Assembly: GCA_016296415.1 (NCBI GenBank)
Contig: JAEDJH010000029.1
Location: forward strand, 1 to 19,423
DNA from: Clostridia bacterium
Lineage (GTDB): Bacteria > Bacillota > Clostridia > Christensenellales > CAG-138
Reading direction: 5' to 3'
DNA length: 19,423 nucleotides
Part shown: positions 1 to 6,713 of the stretch, piece after piece
How the letters are laid out: each line of letters begins with the position of its first letter
Position numbering within the stretch: position 1 is the first letter of the stretch
Position numbers and translations under genes: made by a program
Notes under the pieces: generated by a model
Told to the model about the DNA's origin: nothing
Database searches by the model: none
What the model saw: only the letters and a program-made list of their open reading frames with translations

Positions 1-242
1 ATATCAAAAAAGCCTCGCATCTGCTTGACGGCTCTTATATGGTTTGCGGAATGTACACGGTGCTTGGCAAGCAGCACCTGAGCGGAACGATGTTTATGCC
101 CGATTCCATAGCATATATCGAGTATAGCGCCATGGTCGGCGACAGCGCCGCAATCACGCCGGACGAGGTGTTCGGCTGCGTAAAATATATCGGAGAAAAC
201 ACGGCGCTTACCGAGCATCTTGAAAAAATGCACGGCGGCTGA
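1..242 (+). CDS. Unrecognised protein, C-terminal fragment
   Basis: The reading frame is open from the left edge (first full codon at base 3) to a TGA at 240-242, giving about 79 residues of the C-terminus. The fragment is soluble-looking and mixed alpha/beta, with the segments LLDGSYMVCGMYTVLGK and PDSIAYIEYSAMVGD and a charged end (ENTALTEHLEKMHGG). I see no transmembrane segment or repeat. A shorter ATG at 39 exists, but the sense of the frame continues upstream of it, so this is most likely the tail of a longer gene. I do not recognise the family and assign no function. The gene converges on rmuC, whose stop lies 38 bases away. Confidence 0.6.
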   Translation, partial: IKKASHLLDGSYMVCGMYTVLGKQHLSGTMFMPDSIAYIEYSAMVGDSAAITPDEVFGCVKYIGENTALTEHLEKMHGG

Positions 243-254
243 TTATCGCCGCCG
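233..254. other. GC-rich hairpin over a stop codon
   Basis: A 7-base perfect stem (CGGCGGC at 233-239, GCCGCCG at 248-254) encloses an 8-base loop that contains the end of the stop codon of the upstream fragment. No T-tract follows on either strand, so this is not a classical intrinsic terminator. It lies between two convergent genes and could still stabilise the 3' end of either transcript, but chance GC repetition (GCC triplets) is a fair alternative. Confidence 0.3.
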
Positions 255-280
255 CCGAATAAGCTCATACCTGCCCGATC

Positions 281-1567
281 TTACTGCCCCGCCTCGATGC
301 TTTCGACCTTGCGGAGCTTTTTCTGCATCTGCCTCGTCCTTACGCCGACAAGTCTGTCAAGCTCGGTATTCGCCTGCTCTATGCGGTTCTGCGCCGCCTG
401 CAAGCCCTCCGCAAAGGTATCGAATTCGGTCTTTACCTCGTTCAAAACGTCCCATACCTCGCCGCTGCGCTTGTGAATTATGTAGCTTCTGTAACCCGTC
501 TGCAGGCTGTTCAAAAGCGCCGCCATGGTGGAGGGACCGGCAATATTCACCTTATTATCACGCTGCAGCTCCTCTATCATGCCAAGCCTTACCGCCTCGG
601 CGTAAAGCCCCTCCGTGGGAAGGAACATTATTGCAAAGCCCGTCGTCAGGGGCGGCAGTATGTACTTTTTCTCTATGTCGTTCGCCATCACCTTCAGACT
701 GCGTCTGAGCTCAAGCTGTGCCGACTTTATCCTCTCGGGTACGGCGGAATCGTACGCATCCATCAGCCGTTCGTAGCTGTCCATGGGGAATTTCGAGTCA
801 ACGGGCAGATATACCGCCGAATCGTTTTCACCGGGCAAGCGCAGGGCAAACTCGACCCTCGTTCCCTGCTTTATCTGCACGTCACGCTCAAACTGCTCGG
901 GCGCAAGCACCTCGTCAAGTATCGAGCCAAGCTGTATCTCACCGAGTATGCCCCTCGTTTTCACATTGCTCAGCACCTTTTTCAAATCGCCCACGCCGGA
1001 TGCGAGCGTCTGCATCTCGCCAAGTCCCTTATACACCTGTTCAAGCCGTTCGTTGACCATGGCAAAGGAGCGTGTCATCCTGTCCTCGAGCGTTTTTTGC
1101 AGGCGTTCGTCCACGGTCTTTCGCATTTCCTCAAGGCGCCTGTTGTTATCCTCCTGCATACCGATGAAGTGCTTCGATACGGTGGAGCGGATGTTGTCAA
1201 GGCGCTGTTCGTTTTCAACCGCAAACGTGTTAAGCCTCTGCTCGTGGCTTCTTAGCGACTCCGCAACGGAACGCTGCATGGTAAGCTGTTGATTGACTAT
1301 GCTCATTTGCAGGTCGGAAAACTTCTTCCCCGTTTCATCGGAAAAGGTTCGCTGGTTTTGGGAAATAAGCTCGCTCAAAAGGCGAATGGAGCTGTTCAGC
1401 TCCCGACGCAGAGCCTCGTTGCGCTCACCCATCGCCTCACGGTTTCGCTTCTGCTCCTCGACAAGCCGCCTCACCGTTTCGCTTTGGAGCCGCATTCTTA
1501 TAAGCACCGCAATCGAAAGCGCAAGCGCCGCAGCACACAAAAATACGATTATATAGTCGATGACCAT
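281..1567 (-). CDS. rmuC: RmuC family protein
   Basis: This is a 428-residue RmuC family protein. E. coli RmuC limits inversions at short inverted repeats and is thought to act as or with a nuclease; the exact reaction is not settled. Residues 1-25 form one hydrophobic membrane anchor. Residues about 28-170 are rich in E, R, Q and L and look like a long coiled coil. The conserved RmuC core follows, with VGDLKKVLSNVKTRGILGE, the VEFALRLPG segment, the hallmark LPVDSKFPMDSYERL, and TEGLYAEAVR. The length is usual for the family. The ATG is preceded by GGAGG six bases upstream. The gene begins 39 bases after the small membrane-protein gene and is probably cotranscribed with it. Confidence 0.93.
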   Translation of the reverse strand: MVIDYIIVFLCAAALALSIAVLIRMRLQSETVRRLVEEQKRNREAMGERNEALRRELNSSIRLLSELISQNQRTFSDETGKKFSDLQMSIVNQQLTMQRSVAESLRSHEQRLNTFAVENEQRLDNIRSTVSKHFIGMQEDNNRRLEEMRKTVDERLQKTLEDRMTRSFAMVNERLEQVYKGLGEMQTLASGVGDLKKVLSNVKTRGILGEIQLGSILDEVLAPEQFERDVQIKQGTRVEFALRLPGENDSAVYLPVDSKFPMDSYERLMDAYDSAVPERIKSAQLELRRSLKVMANDIEKKYILPPLTTGFAIMFLPTEGLYAEAVRLGMIEELQRDNKVNIAGPSTMAALLNSLQTGYRSYIIHKRSGEVWDVLNEVKTEFDTFAEGLQAAQNRIEQANTELDRLVGVRTRQMQKKLRKVESIEAGQ

Positions 1568-1606
1568 CTTTATCCTCCGAGTAATCTTTATTTGTCCGTG
1601 TAAACC

Positions 1607-1906
1607 TTAAAACCCGTCTATTATATAGCCGATGCCGAGCAGGAAATACACCGCACCGAAAGCGAACGGCATAAAAAGCTCACGGTGATGATGCTTTCGC
1701 CTGAAAAGGTCCGTAAGCACCAGCAGCTCCGCAAAATAGGCGAGGGCGCCGAGAATATAGGCGGCGATCCTCATTATGCGTGCGGCGTCGTCGGGAAGCC
1801 TGCCGACAAATTTTGCGGTCAGGAACAACACCGAGGCGATCCCCACGGCGATGTTTCGCAGCAGCAGTATCACGGCTTCAAGGCGGTTTTCCGCCTCGTA
1901 CACCAT
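1607..1906 (-). CDS. Small membrane protein of unknown function
   Basis: The protein has about 99 residues and three predicted membrane helices (around LEAVILLLRNIAVGIASVLFL, IMRIAAYILGALAYFAELLVL and LFMPFAFGAVYFLLGIGYI), with a basic, histidine-rich loop FRRKHHHRE between the second and third. I do not recognise a family. I chose the ATG at 1906 because AAGGA lies four bases before it. The frame also allows a GTG at 2002 (131 residues), but that start has no ribosome binding site and would add a polar 32-residue tail. A strong promoter (2022-2050) sits just upstream inside the end of feoB, so the gene can be expressed apart from iron uptake. It precedes rmuC by 39 bases. Confidence 0.6.
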   Translation of the reverse strand: MVYEAENRLEAVILLLRNIAVGIASVLFLTAKFVGRLPDDAARIMRIAAYILGALAYFAELLVLTDLFRRKHHHRELFMPFAFGAVYFLLGIGYIIDGF

Positions 1907-2021
1907 GGTGTCCTTGTTCAAATGATGTCCGAAACAACTGTTTTCATCGTTGACGCTATAGTCGTAGCCGGGCAAAGGGTTTACCAAATCGCAATTCACC
2001 ACGCTTTCGGAATTTATATAT

Positions 2022-2050
2022 ATTATAACTTAAAATCATGTCCATGGCAA
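2022..2050 (-). promoter_or_regulatory. Sigma-A promoter inside the feoB 3' end
   Basis: On the minus strand TTGCCA (2050-2045), 17 bases, then TATAAT (2027-2022). The -10 box is perfect and the spacing ideal. The promoter overlaps the last codons of feoB and points at the small membrane-protein gene and rmuC. The expected start of transcription is near 2015, leaving only about 12 bases before the GTG at 2002 but over 100 before the ATG at 1906, which favours the later start. Confidence 0.7.
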
Positions 2051-4201
2051 CACTCCCAAAATCCGTCCGATGAGGGCAGCCGCAATGCAGGCGGCAGCAC
2101 CCATTGCCGTCGGGAGCATTATTGCGGTCAGGGTGTATTTTACGCTCCGTGTTTCCTTCCATATCGTCGATATCGTGGTCGAGCAGGGCCAGTGCATAAG
2201 TGAAAACAGCATGAAGCATATCGCCGTCACCCACGTCCAGCCGTTGTCCGCAAGCAGCAGTCTCAGGCTTTCAAGGCTGCTGTATCCGTCTATAACGCCC
2301 GTTGAGGTATATGCCATTATGATTATCGGCAAAACTATTTCGTTCGCCGGAAGTCCGAGTATAAACGCCATCAGAATAACGCCGTCCAAGCCTAAGAGCC
2401 TGCCCGCCGGATCCAGAAAATCGGTGCAGATTTTAAGCAGCGATGTCCCGTCGATGCTCACGTTTGCAAGCAGCCATATAACAAGCCCCGCCGGTGCGGC
2501 AACCGCCGCCGCACGCCCTAAAACGAACAGCGTTCTGTCAACGATCGAGCGCACGATTACCTTACCGACCTGCGGTCTTCGAAACGGCGGCAGCTCAAGC
2601 GTGCAGGACGAGGGAACGCCCTTGAGCAAGGTGGAGGAAAGCAGCTTTGACGCAAAAAACGTCGCCGCAATTCCGAGCAATATGAACGCCGTAAGCATCG
2701 CCGCCGAGATAACGGACTGCATAAAGCTGTGCGCAGCAGCCGCAAAAAACACGGTTATCAGTGCGATCATCGTCGGGAAGCGTCCGTTGCACGGCACGAG
2801 GCTGTTGGTTATCACCGCAATCGCCCGTTCCCTCGGGCTGTCGATTATCCTGCACCCGACCACGCCCGCCGCATTGCACCCAAAGCCCATGCACATACAC
2901 AGCGCCTGTTTGCCGCACGCCCTGCATTTTCTGAAGCTTTCGTCAAGATTGAACGCTATCCTCGGCAGATACCCAACATCCTCAAGCAAGGTAAACAGCG
3001 GAAAGAATATCGCCATCGGCGGAAGCATGACCGAAACCACCCATGCCAGCACCCTGTAAACACCCAGCACGAGCGCTCCGTGGATAAAGTCGGGCACACC
3101 GATTTTTTCGCAAAGCAGCGTCAGCTTATCCTGTATAAAAGCAAAGAACCTGCTTAAAAGCTCGGACGGATAATTCGCCCCGACAATGGTTATGTAAAAT
3201 ATCAGCGCAAGCAAAAGCAGCATCACTATCCGCCCCGATATGCGCCCCGTCAGCAGCTTGTCGAGCTTTATCCGCTGCTTTTCCTTTTTTGCCGTGCGCT
3301 CGCCGCCGCTTTCCGTGCAGGCGGCACACAGTTTTTCCGCCGCCCTGTACAGCCTGCCTGCCGACTCCGCCGCCATATCGGTGCCGCCGTAATCCTGCCT
3401 TGCCTTCTCCGCCGCCGCCTTTGCCTCCGCATCATCGAACGCTATACCCGTATGCTCCTTTATTCCAAGAAGCGTTTCATCGTCGCCTTCAAGCAGCTTT
3501 TTCGCCACCCACTCGGGCTTCAGCTTATCGCCGCACCGCTCCGAGGCGAGCATGATAAGCTCCCCTGCCCTCGTTTGAAATTCTTCATCGTGTAAAAGCT
3601 CGCATTTTCGTCCTGCATATTCGCCGCCGCAGACCTTGTACACCGCCTCCATCAGCCTTGACAATCCCTTTTTCGAGCGCGCGCTCGTGCCCACGACCGG
3701 CACACCAAGCAGCGTTTCAAGGCGCTCCGTGTTCACCGAAATGCCCTTTTTCTCCGCCTCGTCCATAAGGTTTACACACACCACCAGCTTATCCGTAAGC
3801 TCGAGCGTTTGCAGCACCAGATTGAGGTTTCGCTCAAGGCAGGTCGCATCGCAGACGATTACCGTGCAGTCGGGCTCGCCGAAGCAGATAAAATCCCTTG
3901 CCGCCCGCTCCTCCTCGCTCATCACCGTCAGCGAATACGCCCCGGGGACGTCAACAAGCAGAAAGTCCGTATATTTGTATCTGCACCGCCCCTGTGCGTT
4001 TGTCACCGTCTTTCCCGCCCAGTTGCCCGTATGCTGCTTCATGCCCGTAAGGGCGTTGAACACCGTGCTTTTGCCGACGTTCGGATTACCGCCTATCGCA
4101 ACGACATAGTCCGCCCTCTCCCTCTCGATTTCTCCGATGAGGGCCCCGTCCATGCTGTTTTTCGCTATGTTCTTACCCGTCGATTTATGTGTAAGACCCA
4201 T
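2036..4201 (-). CDS. feoB: Ferrous iron transporter FeoB
   Basis: FeoB is the inner-membrane GTP-dependent Fe(II) importer; this one has 721 residues, within the usual range. An N-terminal G domain carries G1 GGNPNVGKST (37-46), G3 DVPG (84-87) and G4 NLMD (144-147). It is followed by a helical regulatory region with many A/E/K residues (about 200-310) and then the membrane core from about 328, including the conserved GFGCNAAGV and the Gate-type segments before LPPFRRPQ. The ATG at 4201 has AAAGGAG seven bases upstream. The start lies inside feoA (17-base overlap), so translation is probably coupled. The C-terminal Cys-rich FeoC-like tail of some FeoB proteins is absent. Confidence 0.97.
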   Translation of the reverse strand: MGLTHKSTGKNIAKNSMDGALIGEIERERADYVVAIGGNPNVGKSTVFNALTGMKQHTGNWAGKTVTNAQGRCRYKYTDFLLVDVPGAYSLTVMSEEERAARDFICFGEPDCTVIVCDATCLERNLNLVLQTLELTDKLVVCVNLMDEAEKKGISVNTERLETLLGVPVVGTSARSKKGLSRLMEAVYKVCGGEYAGRKCELLHDEEFQTRAGELIMLASERCGDKLKPEWVAKKLLEGDDETLLGIKEHTGIAFDDAEAKAAAEKARQDYGGTDMAAESAGRLYRAAEKLCAACTESGGERTAKKEKQRIKLDKLLTGRISGRIVMLLLLALIFYITIVGANYPSELLSRFFAFIQDKLTLLCEKIGVPDFIHGALVLGVYRVLAWVVSVMLPPMAIFFPLFTLLEDVGYLPRIAFNLDESFRKCRACGKQALCMCMGFGCNAAGVVGCRIIDSPRERAIAVITNSLVPCNGRFPTMIALITVFFAAAAHSFMQSVISAAMLTAFILLGIAATFFASKLLSSTLLKGVPSSCTLELPPFRRPQVGKVIVRSIVDRTLFVLGRAAAVAAPAGLVIWLLANVSIDGTSLLKICTDFLDPAGRLLGLDGVILMAFILGLPANEIVLPIIIMAYTSTGVIDGYSSLESLRLLLADNGWTWVTAICFMLFSLMHWPCSTTISTIWKETRSVKYTLTAIMLPTAMGAAACIAAALIGRILGVLPWT

Positions 4202-4439
4202 CCGCAGACTCCTTTCTCACGACTATACCGGCCGCATCGTCACGCCTCAGCGCAATCACCGTCCCCCTTATCAAAAACGCCATCGGGCTGCCGGATACCG
4301 CATCGAACAGATGCCTCACCTCCGCACCCTCGGTAAAGCCCAGGTCGAGCAGCCGCCTGCCCATCGCCCCCGAAGCGGCGTTTTTTGCTATTTTTGCTCT
4401 TTCGCCCACATTTACGGCGTCAAGAGTTATTTCGTACAT
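4185..4439 (-). CDS. feoA: Ferrous iron transport protein FeoA
   Basis: This 84-residue SH3-like cytoplasmic protein is the partner of FeoB. It shows the family pattern: a start in beta strands (MYEITLDAVNVGERAKIAK), the conserved RRLLDLGFTEGAEV turn, and a C-terminal strand pair with IRGTVIALRRDDAAGIVV. I chose the ATG at 4439 because a GGGGGTG sequence lies eight bases upstream; a GTG three codons earlier would abut that sequence. It overlaps feoB by 17 bases. The 86 bases between the start and the parB terminator are AT-rich. I see only a weak promoter candidate (TTAACC-N17-ATAAAT on the minus strand) and no convincing Fur or DtxR box, so its iron control is not visible. Confidence 0.93.
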   Translation of the reverse strand: MYEITLDAVNVGERAKIAKNAASGAMGRRLLDLGFTEGAEVRHLFDAVSGSPMAFLIRGTVIALRRDDAAGIVVRKESADGSYT

Positions 4440-4525
4440 ATCAAACACACCCCCATAAAACTCGGAAATACAAATGCCTGTTATTATGTAATTTATGCCG
4501 GAACTCCGCTTTGGGTTAATTGTTT

Positions 4526-4560
4526 AAAAGAAAAAAGCGCACGGTCGTGTGACCGCACGC
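4526..4560 (-). terminator. Intrinsic terminator of parAB
   Basis: On the minus strand GCGTGCGGTC-ACAC-GACCGTGCGC forms a 10-pair stem (two G-T pairs) with a 4-base loop (4560-4537), followed by TTTTTTCTTTT. It stands 18 bases after the parB stop and separates parAB from feoAB. Confidence 0.88.
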
Positions 4561-4578
4561 CTTTCGGCAATCCCTTGT

Positions 4579-5430
4579 TTATTCACGCATAAGCAATTCG
4601 TAAATGCTGTTTAAATCGTCCTTGGAATAGTAGTCTATGACTATGCTGCCCTTGTTCTCATTGCCCTTTATCTGCACCTTTGTGCCGAGACGCTGGGCAA
4701 GATTGCCCACGGCATAGACCATATCCGGAGACTGCGAAGATTTCTTTTCGCCCGGCTTGGTATCCTTCTTCTCCTTTATGGCGGCGATGCGCCTTTCCAC
4801 CTCCCTCGATGACCAGCCCTGCTCGGCGGCCTCCTCGGCAAGCTTTAGCTGAAGGCTTTCGTCGTCAAGCCCTGCAAGCGGCTTCGCCTGACCCGCCTGA
4901 AGTCTGCCTTCGCGGAGCGCCTGCTTGACCTTTTCGGGGAGCGCAAGCAGCCTCAGGGAGTTCGTGACGGTGGTTCTCGCCTTGCCAAGACGCTTTGCCA
5001 CCTCATCGTGCGTAAGATCGTGCTGTTTTATCAGAAAATCTATCGCAGATGCAACCTCAAGTGGGTTGAGGTCCTCCCGCTGAATGTTCTCTATCAGCGC
5101 AACCTCCATCACCTGCTTTTCGTCAAAATCCCTTATTATCGCAGGAACGGTTTTCAGCTTTGCAAGGCGTGACGCCCTGTATCTTCTTTCGCCGGCAACG
5201 ATTATGTATCTTTCGCCCTTTTTCCTGAGTATTATGGGCTGTACCACCCCGTGCCTGAGTATGGATTCCTTAAGCTCCTCGAGCCTTTCCCCGTCAAATT
5301 CCTTTCGGGGCTGATCGGGGTTGATGTCGATAAGCTTGATGTCGATTTGTAAAACCTTGTCCTCGGACTCCGCCGAGTATTCGCCCAAAAGCGCCTCAAG
5401 TCCCTTTCCGAGTCCTTTCTTAATCGCCAT
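4579..5430 (-). CDS. parB: Chromosome partitioning protein ParB (Spo0J)
   Basis: ParB binds parS sites, loads as a CTP-dependent clamp and organises the origin region for segregation with ParA and SMC. The protein has 283 residues. A short basic N-terminus (MAIKKGLGKGLEALLGE) is the ParA-contact region typical of the family. The nuclease/CTPase domain carries GERRYRA (80-86) and ENIQRED (114-120), then a helix-turn-helix (about 139-163, LTHDEVAKRLGKARTTV) and a C-terminal dimer domain. The ATG at 5430 has AGGAGG upstream and fits the family N-terminus; a longer frame to 5505 would lie inside parA and lacks homology. It overlaps the parA end by 11 bases. Confidence 0.96.
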   Translation of the reverse strand: MAIKKGLGKGLEALLGEYSAESEDKVLQIDIKLIDINPDQPRKEFDGERLEELKESILRHGVVQPIILRKKGERYIIVAGERRYRASRLAKLKTVPAIIRDFDEKQVMEVALIENIQREDLNPLEVASAIDFLIKQHDLTHDEVAKRLGKARTTVTNSLRLLALPEKVKQALREGRLQAGQAKPLAGLDDESLQLKLAEEAAEQGWSSREVERRIAAIKEKKDTKPGEKKSSQSPDMVYAVGNLAQRLGTKVQIKGNENKGSIVIDYYSKDDLNSIYELLMRE

Positions 5431-6199
5431 CCGCCTTCTCCTCCTTTTCCAAAAGCTCCTGTGCCAGGGCCGTATATGCCATTGCGCCCGTGCATTTATT
5501 GTCATACACGGTTATCGGAAGCCCGAAGCTCGGCGCCTCGGACAGCCTGACCGAGCGTGGAATAATGGTTTTGTAAACCGTGTTTTTGAAGAACTTTTTA
5601 ACCTCGTTTACCACCTGTGCGCTGAGGTTTGTCCTTGCATCGAACATCGTCAGCACCACTCCCTCGACCTCAAGATCGGGATTCAGATGCTGACGCACGA
5701 GCTTGACCGTGTTCATAAGCTGCGACAGACCCTCGAGCGCATAGTATTCGCACTGTATCGGCACCATCAGCGTATCCGCAAGATTCAGCGCATTTAACGT
5801 CAAAAGCCCAAGCGAAGGAGGACAGTCGATGAATATGTAGTCGTATTCCTTCTCCGTTTTCCGCATGGCACGCTTGAGCACCTGCTCCCTCGCCATGGTG
5901 CTGACAAGCTCTATTTCGGCACCGGCAAGCTCTATGTTCGCCGGAATTATGTCAAGTCCCTCCACCGCCGTGGCGCATATAACCTCGTCCGTGCTTACTC
6001 CGTTTATCAGCACGTCGTATATGCTCGCTTTGAGCTCATTTTTGTCAACGCCTACGCCGCTCGTGGCATTGCCCTGCGGATCAATGTCTATAAGAAGTAC
6101 CTTTTTGCCCATCTCGGCAACGCAGGCGGCAAGGTTTACGGAGGTCGTCGTTTTGCCCACTCCGCCCTTTTGATTTGCAATAGCTACGGTTTTCGCCAT
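5420..6199 (-). CDS. parA: Chromosome partitioning ATPase ParA (Soj)
   Basis: This 259-residue Walker-type cytoskeletal ATPase drives segregation of ParB-parS complexes over the nucleoid. The deviant Walker A KGGVGKTT is at 11-18, followed by switch IDIDPQGNAT, Walker B FIDCPPSLG and the typical MTMFDART-like stretch (VVLTMFDARTNLS). There is no N-terminal helix-turn-helix, so it is the short chromosomal type. I chose the ATG at 6199 because GGAGGG lies six bases upstream; an ATG eight codons earlier would contain that site within coding sequence. It is the first gene of the parAB operon. Confidence 0.95.
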   Translation of the reverse strand: MAKTVAIANQKGGVGKTTTSVNLAACVAEMGKKVLLIDIDPQGNATSGVGVDKNELKASIYDVLINGVSTDEVICATAVEGLDIIPANIELAGAEIELVSTMAREQVLKRAMRKTEKEYDYIFIDCPPSLGLLTLNALNLADTLMVPIQCEYYALEGLSQLMNTVKLVRQHLNPDLEVEGVVLTMFDARTNLSAQVVNEVKKFFKNTVYKTIIPRSVRLSEAPSFGLPITVYDNKCTGAMAYTALAQELLEKEEKADGD

Positions 6200-6230
6200 T
6201 GGTTTCCCTCCGATTTTTTTCATACGTATA

Positions 6231-6260
6231 ATTATAAGTCATTTCACTCCCCTTATGCAA
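6231..6260 (-). promoter_or_regulatory. Promoter of parAB
   Basis: On the minus strand TTGCAT (6260-6255), 18 bases, TATAAT (6236-6231). It lies 32 bases before the parA ATG and is arranged back-to-back with the promoter of the metal-resistance operon. Confidence 0.6.
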
Positions 6261-6292
6261 CATAAATATATTCCGTAATATTTTGTTGGCTA

Positions 6293-6321
6293 TTGACAGC
6301 ATATATCAAAGCGTTTATTAT
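6293..6321 (+). promoter_or_regulatory. Promoter of the metal-resistance operon
   Basis: TTGACA (6293-6298), 17 bases, TATTAT (6316-6321). The -35 box is perfect, and an inverted repeat begins two bases after the -10 box, as expected of a repressor-controlled metal operon. Confidence 0.75.
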
Positions 6322-6322
6322 A

Positions 6323-6346
6323 ACATTTGAACAATGATTCAATTGT
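6323..6346. promoter_or_regulatory. Probable ArsR/SmtB-family operator
   Basis: ACATTTGAA-CAATGA-TTCAATTGT is an inverted repeat with 9-base arms and one mismatch. The core TTGAA-N6-TTCAA resembles operators of the SmtB/CadC group. It covers the transcription start region immediately after the -10 box and ends 10 bases before the repressor ATG, so bound repressor would block initiation. The assignment rests on position and pattern only. Confidence 0.65.
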
Positions 6347-6356
6347 AGGAGGAGCC

Positions 6357-6713
6357 ATGAACGACGCTGTACCGAATTGCGGTTATCTGCACGCCCACGA
6401 CGATATAGTCAAGAAGGTGACGGACAAAATGCCCGAGGAGGAGCTTTTGTATGACCTTGCCGAGCTGTACAAGGTTTTCGGCGACAGCACCCGCATAAAA
6501 ATACTCTACGTACTGTTCGAGTCGGAGATGTGCGTATGCGATATTTCCAATCTGCTCAACATGAGCGTTTCGGCAATCTCACACCAACTCAGAGTACTAA
6601 AACAGTCAAGCCTCGTAAAATTCCGCAGGGACGGCAAAACCGTGTTTTACTCCCTTGCGGACGACCATGTGAGGACGATCATCAACCAGGGAATGGAGCA
6701 TATCTGTGAATAG
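6357..6713 (+). CDS. CadC/SmtB-type metal-sensing ArsR repressor
   Basis: This 118-residue winged-helix repressor should release its operator when Zn, Cd, Pb or a similar metal binds. The DNA-recognition region is CDISNLLNMSVSAISHQLRVL (about 61-81). Candidate ligands of the alpha-3N site are present: C59 and C61 in the MCVCD motif, with C8 and possibly H12/H14 in the N-terminal arm. The alpha-5 site is also intact: D102 and H104 paired with H115 and E118, the last residue. The ATG at 6357 follows AGGAGG by four bases; a TTG ten codons earlier would place the operator inside the gene. It overlaps the ATPase gene by 8 bases. Confidence 0.93.
   Translation: MNDAVPNCGYLHAHDDIVKKVTDKMPEEELLYDLAELYKVFGDSTRIKILYVLFESEMCVCDISNLLNMSVSAISHQLRVLKQSSLVKFRRDGKTVFYSLADDHVRTIINQGMEHICE

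Noticed and set aside
473..1255. Long plus-strand frame opposite rmuC
   Set aside because: It is the antisense shadow of rmuC and has no ribosome binding site or recognisable domain.
2070..3059. 329-codon plus-strand frame opposite feoB
   Set aside because: Shadow of feoB. The composition (S, T, A rich) is that of a reversed hydrophobic gene.
4440..4525. Possible Fur or DtxR box before feoA
   Set aside because: The AT-rich stretch has partial matches only; I could not align a convincing palindrome with either consensus.
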